From positions 16,651-80,650 of the forward strand of contig CAKOSH010000009.1 in assembly GCA_934102215.1 (NCBI GenBank): 64,000 nucleotides of DNA. Reading direction: 5' to 3'. The translations under genes and the position numbers were made by a program. Below, piece by piece: positions 1 through 7,043 of the stretch. Under the pieces are notes generated by a model that worked only from the letters and a program-made list of their open reading frames with translations, ran no database searches and was not told the DNA's origin. The first letter of the stretch is position 1; the number at the start of each line of letters is the position of its first letter. The stretch is from an uncultured Bacilli bacterium (GTDB lineage: Bacteria; Bacillota_I; Bacilli_A; RF39; UBA660).

Positions 1-158
1 ATGGTTGCATTTTTATATTGAAATGTGAGTGTGAAAATATAAAAGTCGTGCCAAAAAGGTGTGATGTATTGAAAAAAGTGCCTTTTTATGGTAATTTTAT
101 TTAAAAATTAATAAGGAAATATATAGATGAATGAAAATTAGAATTTAGAGTTATCTGT

Positions 159-586
159 ATGTATAATCAAAGTGAACCTAGTTGTATAGAAAAAACTAAA
201 AATTGGAAAATAGCAACTGTTCTTCAAGATGTTGATGTATTAAAATATTTAACTGAGACTGCTAAAAAACATCTTGAAGAAAAAATGATAGTTAAGTCAG
301 TTTGAATTGATGAAATATTAAGTGATAACTCTTTTAATTTTAATCCTATAAAATTAATAAGTATTTATAAAAAATTATTTACTAATGTATATGAATATGC
401 TGGTAATATAAGAAGTTATAATTTCTCAAAAAATAAATGGATTTTAAATAATGATATTGTTATATATGCTTCATATGAAACAATTATGTCAGCATTGAAA
501 TATGATTTTGAGCAAGAAAAAAGTTTTCTTATAAAGATTTATCGCTTGAAGAAACAATAAAGTGTTTATATTACAATCATAAATAG
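159..586 (+). pseudogene. Decayed Fic-family gene (adenylyltransferase-like), nonsense plus frameshift
   Basis: One reading frame from the ATG at 159 is interrupted by TGA at 303-305 and leaves frame near the T run at 524-528; the following frame ends at 584-586. The first part reads like the region that precedes Fic domains (WKIATVLQDVDVLKYL, compare the usual WKxAxGLQxVDGLKPSxYL). The second part holds the Fic N-terminal signature (LFTNVYEYAGNIRSYNFSK), and after the shift LSLEETIKCLYYNHK matches the helix before the active site. The catalytic HPFxxGNGR motif is absent, so the product cannot be an active AMP-transferase. Seen directly: the broken frames. Inferred: the family. Confidence 0.7.
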
Positions 587-601
587 AATATATAAAAATT
601 A

Positions 602-631
602 TTTACAATGTATGTTAAAATGTGATAAACT
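602..631 (+). promoter_or_regulatory. Possible promoter for antisense RNA
   Basis: TTTACA at 602-607, 18-base spacer, TAAACT at 626-631. Moderate match only. It would start an RNA near 638 that ends at the hairpin at 690-723. Confidence 0.35.
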
Positions 632-637
632 ATTGTT

Positions 638-723
638 AGTGAAGCACCTGGCCCCCATCTGCGGCTAGGCGTCACAATTTTATGTTTTCGCCTAACTACA
701 AAAGTGAGTTAGGCTATTTTATT
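638..723 (+). ncRNA. Candidate antisense (antitoxin-like) RNA opposite a small hydrophobic ORF
   Basis: The stretch is unusually G+C-rich for this genome, contains no ORF, has a possible promoter upstream and ends in a hairpin with a T-rich tail at the very stop codon of the minus-strand peptide at 722-790. A minus-strand mRNA reading through its stop would be complementary to this RNA over its whole length, the layout of 3'-overlapping type I systems such as TxpA/RatA. No sequence family recognised. Confidence 0.4.
690..723 (+). terminator. Terminator of the candidate antisense RNA
   Basis: GCCTAACT at 690-697 pairs with AGTTAGGC at 707-714, followed by TATTTTATT. The opposite strand has no T run after the stem, so it acts on the plus strand. 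Confidence 0.6.
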
Positions 724-790
724 AACCAAAAATGATCAATAAAATTATTATAATAAGCAAAATGGCTATTAATAAGTCTTTTTTACTCAT
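722..790 (-). CDS. 22-residue hydrophobic peptide, candidate type I toxin
   Basis: Reading leftwards from an ATG at 790-788, the frame encodes 22 residues: a short charged start (MSKKD) followed by an almost pure Leu/Ile membrane segment ending in FG. It has one of the best ribosome binding sites in the window, GGAGGTGAT at 796-804, five bases before the start, which strongly suggests real translation. The size, single membrane helix and convergent antisense RNA candidate resemble small membrane toxins of Firmicutes type I systems. Imperfect inverted repeats (GGCGTCAC at 668-675 and its complement at 838-845) flank the unit. It is too short for a homology claim; a membrane regulatory peptide is the alternative. 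Confidence 0.55.
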   Translation of the reverse strand: MSKKDLLIAILLIIIILLIIFG

Positions 791-824
791 ACAATATCAC
801 CTCCATTAAACCCCCTGAATACAG

Positions 825-983
825 AAAATCAATTTTGGTGACGCCCAACCTCAGGCACTTCGGTAGATAGAGTATCATATGCAAAAAAGTAATGCAAATA
901 GGTAAAATTCAATTTTGAGGTGTTTTTTCATAGTGAAAATTAAATTATTAACTATGTTTTAATATATAAAATTCAATTTTAGG
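825..983. repeat. Three copies of AAAATCAATTTTGG-like motif
   Basis: Near-identical AT-rich motifs (core AAAATTCAATTTTRGG) occur at about 825-839, 904-920 and 968-983. Each is close to palindromic (AAAATT/AATTTT). They could be protein-binding sites or simple AT-rich drift. Confidence 0.35.
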
Positions 984-1017
984 TAAATTTTAAAAAATTA
1001 AAATTATTCAAATTGGT

Positions 1018-1056
1018 CCAAATAACTCGTCAAAAGTTGTACCAAATAACTCGTCA
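1018..1056 (+). repeat. Direct repeat, 15 bp x 2, upstream of a G-tract promoter
   Basis: CCAAATAACTCGTCA occurs exactly at 1018-1032 and 1042-1056, a 24-base period, just before the promoter at 1092. The related promoter at 62484 lacks it, so it is specific to this copy. Confidence 0.7.
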
Positions 1057-1091
1057 TTCTACAGCAAAAGTAAACAAGAATAAATGTTCGC

Positions 1092-1119
1092 TTGCGGGGG
1101 GGGTAATTTATGCTATACT
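1092..1119 (+). promoter_or_regulatory. Promoter with a G8 tract in the spacer (possible phase-variable switch)
   Basis: TTGCGG at 1092-1097 and TATACT at 1114-1119 with a 16-base spacer; eight consecutive G at 1096-1103 lie at the end of the -35 box and the start of the spacer. Slippage by one base would change spacing to 15 or 17. The block is almost identical at 62484-62511. Confidence 0.6.
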
Positions 1120-1146
1120 TACTAATGAAAGTAGGGTAGATAAATT

Positions 1147-2379
1147 ATGAAAGATAAGAAAATTTTAATTGGAACATCACTTGTATTGCTATTACTTTTA
1201 ACAACCGGACTTTCTTATGCGTACTTTAGTACTGCTGTAAAAGGTAATGATAATGCAAAAGATATGGTAGTAGAAGCAGGTACATTGAAACTTACATATA
1301 CAGATGGACCAGCAATAAATGCACAGTATATAAAACCAGGATGGACTACTACAAAGACTGTATCAGTAAAGAACAACGGAACACTTGATACAAATTACAA
1401 TATTATTTGGCAATCACTAACAAATGGAATCACAAATAATGAACTGGTTTTAAGTGCAACTTGTCAAAGACTTAATGCATCAGGAACAGTAGAAGGAACA
1501 TGCGATTCTATATCACAAGTACCAATAAGCGATACAATCATAGCAAAAAAGATATCAATAGAAAGTGAATTTACTCATAAATATACTTTTACAATACTTT
1601 TCAAAGAAACAAATGCAGATCAAAATTATAATCAAGGAAAGGAATTTAATGGTGTACTTGGCATTGAAGAATATAAAGCACCAGATTTTGCAACTGATAG
1701 TTGGTCAACAATAATAGCAAATGTAAAAGCAGGTAATGGAAACGAGTATAAAGTTGGAAGTACAAAAGAAGTAAATCTTGGAACATATGGAACACATACT
1801 TTAAGAGTAGCAAATACATCAACACCAAGTGAATGTAGTACAACTGGTTTTTCACAAAGTGCATGCGGATTTGTACTAGAATTTGCTGATATAATAACAA
1901 CATATGCAATGAATGATACTGAAACGAATGTAGGCGGCTGGCCTGTAACTTCAATGAGAACATTTATAAATAACGATATATATAATGCAATACCAGAAGA
2001 AATAAAGAATGTAATAATAGATACAACGGTAGTATCAGGTCACGGGAAGAAAAGTGGAGAAACAAATTTTACGTCGACAGATAAATTGTATTTACTAAGT
2101 ACAGCGGAAGTATGGGCACAAGGAAGTTCAGATACAATAAGTAGTGATTCTGCAAGAGATGTAACAAGACAATTAGATTATTATAAAAATTTAGGAACAA
2201 GTAAAGATAATTATAGTGGTGCAATAAAGAAAAATGGAACTGTTGCTTCATGGTGGTGGCTTCGCGCGGCTAGTTCTTATGGTACTAGCAGTTTCTTATT
2301 TGTTAGTAGCAACGGGGATCAGAATGGCATTAATGCTAGTTATAGCTATGGCGTTTCTCCAGCCTTCCGCTTAGGTTAA
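1147..2379 (+). CDS. Secreted TasA/camelysin-like protein with C-terminal DUF6273/lectin-like variable head
   Basis: The 410-residue product has a signal peptide (residues 1-25, core LVLLLLLTTGLSYA) followed at once by YFST and a beta-rich domain to about residue 175 that resembles the SipW-dependent TasA/camelysin family (VEAGTLKLTYTDG, VKNNGTLDTNYNI). Residues 185-410 form a separate domain with the pattern VGSTKEVNLG, GGWPVTSMRTFIN, LYLLSTAEVW, WWWLR and SPAFRLG typical of DUF6273/C-type-lectin-like heads. The last 39 codons (2263-2379) are clearly richer in G+C than the rest. It is nearly identical in the first two thirds to the gene at 62539, 61 kb away. Likely extracellular, possibly fibre-forming; function of the head unknown. 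Confidence 0.75.
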   Translation: MKDKKILIGTSLVLLLLLTTGLSYAYFSTAVKGNDNAKDMVVEAGTLKLTYTDGPAINAQYIKPGWTTTKTVSVKNNGTLDTNYNIIWQSLTNGITNNELVLSATCQRLNASGTVEGTCDSISQVPISDTIIAKKISIESEFTHKYTFTILFKETNADQNYNQGKEFNGVLGIEEYKAPDFATDSWSTIIANVKAGNGNEYKVGSTKEVNLGTYGTHTLRVANTSTPSECSTTGFSQSACGFVLEFADIITTYAMNDTETNVGGWPVTSMRTFINNDIYNAIPEEIKNVIIDTTVVSGHGKKSGETNFTSTDKLYLLSTAEVWAQGSSDTISSDSARDVTRQLDYYKNLGTSKDNYSGAIKKNGTVASWWWLRAASSYGTSSFLFVSSNGDQNGINASYSYGVSPAFRLG

Positions 2380-2383
2380 TCAA

Positions 2384-2420
2384 AAAAGATAATCTTTGAA
2401 CTAATCATTGATTATCTTTT
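2384..2420. terminator. Bidirectional terminator
   Basis: AAAAGATAATC at 2384-2394 pairs with GATTATCTTTT at 2410-2420, between convergent genes; an A run on the left and T run on the right let it serve both strands. Confidence 0.7.
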
Positions 2421-2430
2421 CATTTGCTCT

Positions 2431-3000
2431 TTAATCTGCGATATCATTGTTTTCAAACTTGATATTTAAGAACTTTCTACTTGCTAGGTAGTCTGCCATG
2501 TGAACAAAACATTGATATTTAGTTTTTGGCCTTTGCAATATTTCATTGCCATTATAATCTGTTGTCCATGGCCCCATATGTGTTTCAACACAACTACAAA
2601 CTAAATTTACTTCATCATCAGTGAGTTCTAATTTATCTTTATTATCTTTTACAAACTTGCTTATTTGAAGTGGATGGTCAAAAGCAGTATATTTATCATG
2701 ATTAATACCATTCTTTAATCCATCGTGTATAGTAAGAGCAAACAATAACAAATCCTTTTCATCACTTGTAAAATTATTAATTGCTGAATCTTGTAATAAT
2801 TCATAAGCAATTCTTACCGCTGCTTTAGTATGTCTTACAAGACCTTTATCACCTAAAGTAAATTCAGGATGATATTTACCAGTAGATGATGCTGGTATAT
2901 GGTAGAAATAATCTGGTAATAAATCTAATATTGCTATAAGACTATTTCTTATTCTTTCATTTTTTATATAATTTATTTCTTTATTAAATTCTGTGTGCAT
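2431..3000 (-). CDS. HD-domain phosphohydrolase-like protein
   Basis: A 189-residue soluble protein with the histidine/aspartate pattern of the HD superfamily: His57 (LVRHTKAAVRIA), His92-Asp93 (LTIHDGLKNG), His109 (FDHPLQI) and His141 (VETHMGPW). HD proteins bind metal ions and usually hydrolyse phosphate esters or nucleotides; the substrate here cannot be told from sequence. It stands alone on the minus strand, convergent with the lectin-head gene and divergent from the QueG-like gene. The start codon is preceded by a weak AGAGGTT site. Confidence 0.75.
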   Translation of the reverse strand: MHTEFNKEINYIKNERIRNSLIAILDLLPDYFYHIPASSTGKYHPEFTLGDKGLVRHTKAAVRIAYELLQDSAINNFTSDEKDLLLFALTIHDGLKNGINHDKYTAFDHPLQISKFVKDNKDKLELTDDEVNLVCSCVETHMGPWTTDYNGNEILQRPKTKYQCFVHMADYLASRKFLNIKFENNDIAD

Positions 3001-3070
3001 AATTAAAACCTCTATTAAATTATAATATAAAATTATATTTTTTTCTATATAAATGTGTTATGATTTTAGT

Positions 3071-3943
3071 ATGAAAGAAGAAATTATTGATATAAGTAAA
3101 AATATTGGTATTGATATAATAGGATTTTGTAATATAAAGAACTTAATAGTTCCATATGATAAATATAAATTACAAGATGAACTTGGTTACAAAAGTACTT
3201 TTCAAGTGGGTAATATTAGTGATAAAGATTTATCAAATGAAAAATATGATATATATAATACTGCTATAGTGATAGGTGTGTCATATAAAAAAGTATCTAT
3301 GGATGATAAATCTAAAATATATTTAAGTAGTTGTAGTATAGGTGATGATTATCATATTGTACTTAAAAATAAACTTGAAGTAATAAAAGAATATCTTGAA
3401 AATAAAGGTTATATTGGTAAAATATTTGTTGATAATAATCCTCTTGATGAAAGACTTTTAGCATATAATGCTGGCCTTGGATTCTTTGGTATAAATAATT
3501 TATTAATAAATGAAAAACTAGGTTCATATTTTTATATTGGAGTATTATTAACAAATGCTTCTATTTCTAGTAATAAAATAATAGATAGTAAATGTATAAA
3601 TTGTGGATTATGTAAAAAAGTATGTCCTTTAGGAGCAATAAATGATAATGGAATACTTGATTCTACTAAATGTATAAGTTATCTAAATCAAAAGAAAAAT
3701 GTAATAGAAGAAGAAAGTAATTATTTTGATAATTGTATTTATGGATGCGATAAATGTATAAGTATATGTCCTTATAATAAAAATATAGAAATACTTAAAG
3801 ATATAGGAATAAATCCATATGAATTTTTAAATATGAGTAATGATGAATATGATAAAAAATATTCTAATAAATCCTGTTACTGGAGAGGGAAAAAAGTTCT
3901 TGATAGAAATATAAATATTTATTTAAATCATTTGAAAAAGTAA
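3071..3943 (+). CDS. queG: Epoxyqueuosine reductase-like Fe-S protein (short form)
   Basis: The protein has the QueG core (AYNAGLGFFGINNLLIN, compare AGLGWxGKNTLL) and two [4Fe-4S] clusters: CINCGLCKKVCP and CIYGCDKCISICP. QueG reduces epoxyqueuosine in tRNA to queuosine using cobalamin. At about 290 residues it is shorter than typical QueG (about 380) and lacks the C-terminal HEAT-like tRNA-binding part, so a related reductase role is possible. I choose the ATG at 3071: the upstream in-frame ATG at 3053 adds a poor peptide and overlaps a TTATGAT that looks like a -10 box. If so, the message would be nearly leaderless; no Shine-Dalgarno site is visible for either start. Confidence 0.7.
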   Translation: MKEEIIDISKNIGIDIIGFCNIKNLIVPYDKYKLQDELGYKSTFQVGNISDKDLSNEKYDIYNTAIVIGVSYKKVSMDDKSKIYLSSCSIGDDYHIVLKNKLEVIKEYLENKGYIGKIFVDNNPLDERLLAYNAGLGFFGINNLLINEKLGSYFYIGVLLTNASISSNKIIDSKCINCGLCKKVCPLGAINDNGILDSTKCISYLNQKKNVIEEESNYFDNCIYGCDKCISICPYNKNIEILKDIGINPYEFLNMSNDEYDKKYSNKSCYWRGKKVLDRNINIYLNHLKK

Positions 3944-3984
3944 TAATATTGTGTTAAAATTGAATTAATGATAAGGAGAGAAAA

Positions 3985-4500
3985 ATGAAGAAAAGTAATA
4001 AAAATGTATCTAGTCGTAATTATTTTATTGTTATGGTAGTATCAGTACTTATAATAGTTGTTGTATTGTATGCTAGAACTTTCTATTTAAATTATAAAAA
4101 TAATAAAGTTAATGTTAGTGTATTTAATGATCAAAAGATTAATCAAATAAATAGTGATGATTTCGATTTTGCTTTAAGTGAAATTAGTAGTGAAATTATA
4201 CTTTATGTAAGTTATACTGGTTCTAGTGAAATAAGAAATATGGAAAGTAAGTTATATAAAGAAATAGAAAAAAAGAATCTTACTGATAAAATTATTTATT
4301 GGGATGTAACTAATAGTAAGAATAGTGAATATATTGAGACATTAAGAAAGAGATTTCCAGAGATAAAGGATCAAATAAATTCAGCACCATTATTTATATA
4401 TATTAAGGATGGTAAAGGGGTAGAAGCAATGAGTAGTGAACTTAAAAATGTTGATTATAAAGTATTTAATAAATTAGTAAGTAAGTATAATATTGAATAG
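3985..4500 (+). CDS. Membrane-anchored thioredoxin-fold-like protein without CxxC
   Basis: 171 residues with one N-terminal membrane helix (about 13-32) and an outward domain. The pattern after it (EIILYVSYTGSSEIRNMESKL, a WDVTNSK strand, SAPLFIYIKDGKGVEAM) follows the thioredoxin fold, with the cis-Pro-like SAPLF element, but the CxxC redox site is replaced by YTGSSEI, so a disulfide oxidoreductase activity is unlikely. A GGAGAG ribosome site precedes the ATG. It sits directly upstream of two prepilin genes and could be a dedicated accessory, but that is only context. Confidence 0.55.
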   Translation: MKKSNKNVSSRNYFIVMVVSVLIIVVVLYARTFYLNYKNNKVNVSVFNDQKINQINSDDFDFALSEISSEIILYVSYTGSSEIRNMESKLYKEIEKKNLTDKIIYWDVTNSKNSEYIETLRKRFPEIKDQINSAPLFIYIKDGKGVEAMSSELKNVDYKVFNKLVSKYNIE

Positions 4501-4524
4501 GAGTCGTTGACTTCTTTTCTTTTG
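4499..4524 (+). terminator. Terminator after the thioredoxin-fold gene
   Basis: A 7-bp stem (AGGAGTC/GACTTCT, loop GTT) overlaps the stop codon and is followed by TTTCTTTTG. Confidence 0.5.
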
Positions 4525-4561
4525 TTTTATATAATTTTTATAGAATATAGGAAGTGTTAAG

Positions 4562-5689
4562 ATGAATAAAAAAGGATTTACATTAGTCGAGTTACTTGCT
4601 GTAATAGCTATACTTGCTATACTTGTTTTAGTTGCTGTACCAAATGTACTTAGTATGTTTAATAAGGCTAAAAAAGATGTATTTTTAACTGATGCTAAAA
4701 ATATTTATAAAGAAGTTTCAAAAAAATATATTAGTGAAAGTATGAGAGGTAATAATATAAATACTATATCAAATGATAATAATAAACTTGATATGGATAC
4801 AAGTGATTTAAAATACAATGTTAAATTAGATAGTAAAGGAAATATTAAGTCATTTGAAGTTAGTAATGATACTTATTGTATAAGTGGTAATTTTAATAAT
4901 TTGGGGGAACTTACTATTGATAAAATTAAAGATGGAAAATGTGAAAGTGTTCCAGAAATTGTACATTCTTTTGAAGGTGATGATTGGAGTACAATTGTTA
5001 CTAATATAAAGAATGATAATATTAGTAATTATAATGTAGGGGATACAAAAGAAATAGATTTAGGTGATTATGGTGTACATACTATTCGTATAGCGAATAC
5101 ATCAACACCAAATGAATGTAGTAACTCTGGTTTTTCACAAACAGCATGTGGTTTTGTTCTTGAATTTGTGGACATAATAACAACACATAATATGAACCCA
5201 AAGGGAGATTATAATGGAAAAACATATAATTATGGATGGAATGAAGGTGGCTGGCCAGGTAGTAGTATGCGTACATTTGTAAATAATGATATATATAATG
5301 CATTACCAAGTGAAATAAAAAGTGCAATAATAAATACAACAGTAGTATCAGGACATGGAAGTGAAGATACAAAAAACTTTACATCTATAGATAAACTATA
5401 TTTACTTAGTACAGCAGAAGTATTTGAACAAGGAACTTCAAATACTATAAGTTATGATACAGCAAGGGATGTAACAAGACAGCTTGATTATTATAAAAAT
5501 TTGGGGGTTACAACTAATAATAAAAGTGATGCAATAAAGAAAAATGGAACTGTTGCTTCATGGTGGTGGCTTCGTACTCCTATCTCTACAAATAATGTTG
5601 CTTTCTTTGGTGTAAATAGTAGTGGTTATTGGGGAGGCATTAATGCAGTTAATACAAATGGATTATCACCTGCATTTCGTATTGGCTGA
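4562..5689 (+). CDS. Type IV prepilin-like protein with DUF6273/lectin-like head (copy 1)
   Basis: Residues 5-24 are a classic class III (type IV) prepilin segment: short basic leader MNKKG, then FTLVELLAVIAILAILVLVA with Glu5 of the mature form. Residues 30-135 are the pilin stalk region (FNKAKKDVFLTDAKNIYKE). Residues 138-375 are the same DUF6273-type head as in the TasA-like proteins (GGWPGSSMRTFVN, LYLLSTAEVF, WWWLR, SPAFRIG). Cleavage by a prepilin peptidase after Gly is expected, but neither that enzyme nor a PilB/PilC pair for this pilin class lies in the window. Its N-terminal half is nearly identical to the next gene, so the pair arose by tandem duplication. It ends in TGA, evidence for the standard code. 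Confidence 0.8.
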   Translation: MNKKGFTLVELLAVIAILAILVLVAVPNVLSMFNKAKKDVFLTDAKNIYKEVSKKYISESMRGNNINTISNDNNKLDMDTSDLKYNVKLDSKGNIKSFEVSNDTYCISGNFNNLGELTIDKIKDGKCESVPEIVHSFEGDDWSTIVTNIKNDNISNYNVGDTKEIDLGDYGVHTIRIANTSTPNECSNSGFSQTACGFVLEFVDIITTHNMNPKGDYNGKTYNYGWNEGGWPGSSMRTFVNNDIYNALPSEIKSAIINTTVVSGHGSEDTKNFTSIDKLYLLSTAEVFEQGTSNTISYDTARDVTRQLDYYKNLGVTTNNKSDAIKKNGTVASWWWLRTPISTNNVAFFGVNSSGYWGGINAVNTNGLSPAFRIG

Positions 5690-5768
5690 TTAATTCAAAT
5701 ATAGGTACTAGAAATATTATCTTTTATAATGTATAATTGTATTAAGATATGGAGTGTGAAGTGTTAAG

Positions 5769-6857
5769 ATGAATAAAAGAGGATTTACTTTAGTTGAATT
5801 ACTTGCTGTAATAGCTATACTTGCAATATTGGTACTTGTAGCTGTACCGAATGTTTTAAGTATGTTTAATAAAGCTAAAAAGGATGTGTTTTTGACTGAT
5901 GCTAAAAATATTTACAAAGAAATTTCTAAGAAGTATATTACTGAAAGTATGAGAGGTAATAATATTAATTCTATATCGAATGATAATAATAAGCTTGATA
6001 TGGATACAAGTGATTTAAAATATAATGTTAAATTAGATAGTAAAGGAAATATTAAATCATTTGAAGTAAGTAATGGTACATATTGTATAAGTGGAAAGTT
6101 TAACAATTTAAGTGAACTTACAGATGATAAAGTTAAAGAAGGGGAATGTGATAAAGTAACAGTTGCTGAATCATTTGAGTCTGACACTTGGGAGACTATT
6201 ATAAATGCTGTAAAAGATGGTGATACAGGCAAATATAATGTGGGAGATACAAAAGAAATAGATTTAGGAAGTTATGGAAAACATACTGTTCGTATAGCAA
6301 ACAAATCAACACCAAGCGAATGCAGTACTTCTGGTTTTTCACAAACAGCATGTGGTTTTGTTATCGAATTCGCAGATATAATAACAACTTATAAAGCAAA
6401 TGAAACTGATACAAATGTAGGTGGCTGGCCAGCAACAAGTATGAGAACATTTATAAATAATGATATATATAATTTGTTACCAAGTGAATTAAAGAGCGGC
6501 ATAATAGATACAAAGGTAATATCAGGACATTCAAATTCAAGTGAAGAATCAAACTTTACGTCAACTGATAAATTATATTTATTAGCACCAAAAGAAATAT
6601 ATGAAAATTGGTCATATACTATTGATACTTCAAATGATTCTAGTAGACAACTTGATTATTATAATAGTAAAAGTGTAACAACAAACAAATATTCTTATGT
6701 TTCTAAAAAGTATAGAAATTCTAATAATTATTGGTGGTTACGTACAGCTAACGCTAATAATTCTACTAGTTTTTTAGGTATATATGGTGCTGGTAGTTGG
6801 GGCAGTGACAATTCAAACACTTTTGGTGGAATTTCTCCAGCATTTCGATTAGGCTAA
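5769..6857 (+). CDS. Type IV prepilin-like protein with DUF6273/lectin-like head (copy 2)
   Basis: 362 residues, with the same leader and membrane segment as the preceding gene and a nearly identical stalk to residue 125. The head (about 133-362) has diverged much more, retaining GGWPATSMRTFIN, LYLLAPKEIY, WWLR and SPAFRLG. The same GAAGTGTTAAG block precedes both start codons, so the duplication includes the ribosome-binding region. Divergent heads on constant stalks suggest selection for different ligands or antigens. Unlike the copies at 1147 and 62539, the 3' end here keeps the host-like low G+C. Confidence 0.8.
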   Translation: MNKRGFTLVELLAVIAILAILVLVAVPNVLSMFNKAKKDVFLTDAKNIYKEISKKYITESMRGNNINSISNDNNKLDMDTSDLKYNVKLDSKGNIKSFEVSNGTYCISGKFNNLSELTDDKVKEGECDKVTVAESFESDTWETIINAVKDGDTGKYNVGDTKEIDLGSYGKHTVRIANKSTPSECSTSGFSQTACGFVIEFADIITTYKANETDTNVGGWPATSMRTFINNDIYNLLPSELKSGIIDTKVISGHSNSSEESNFTSTDKLYLLAPKEIYENWSYTIDTSNDSSRQLDYYNSKSVTTNKYSYVSKKYRNSNNYWWLRTANANNSTSFLGIYGAGSWGSDNSNTFGGISPAFRLG

Positions 6858-6969
6858 TTTCTATAAAAATACTAGATTTTCATCAAAAATTATCATAAAA
6901 CGATAAAAAGAGGTGAAAATCTTAGATTATTTATCATTACAAATACATATTTCTAAAAAAATAATTAAT

Positions 6970-7002
6970 GAATATTTACCATCAAATAAATATTCATTTT
7001 TA
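6970..7002 (+). terminator. Terminator after prepilin copy 2
   Basis: GAATATTTA at 6970-6978 pairs with TAAATATTC at 6987-6995, followed by ATTTTTATT. A second, weaker inverted repeat (AGATTTTCA/TGAAAATCT) lies at about 6877-6925. Confidence 0.6.
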
Positions 7003-7043
7003 TTATAATTTATGATAAAATTATTTTAATAGGAGAATAGATA

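Noticed and set aside
303..305. In-frame TGA in the fic remnant as a sign of Mycoplasma-type TGA=Trp code
   Set aside because: Intact genes at 4562, 50127, 58058 and 60803 end in TGA at the expected protein end, and no intact gene contains an internal TGA.
638..870. This G+C-rich stretch as the template repeat of a diversity-generating retroelement
   Set aside because: No match to the WWLR...SPAFRLG tail at the DNA level and no reverse transcriptase ORF anywhere in the window.
1018..1056. Start of a CRISPR array
   Set aside because: Only two 15-bp repeats with a 9-base gap; no further units and no cas genes in the window.
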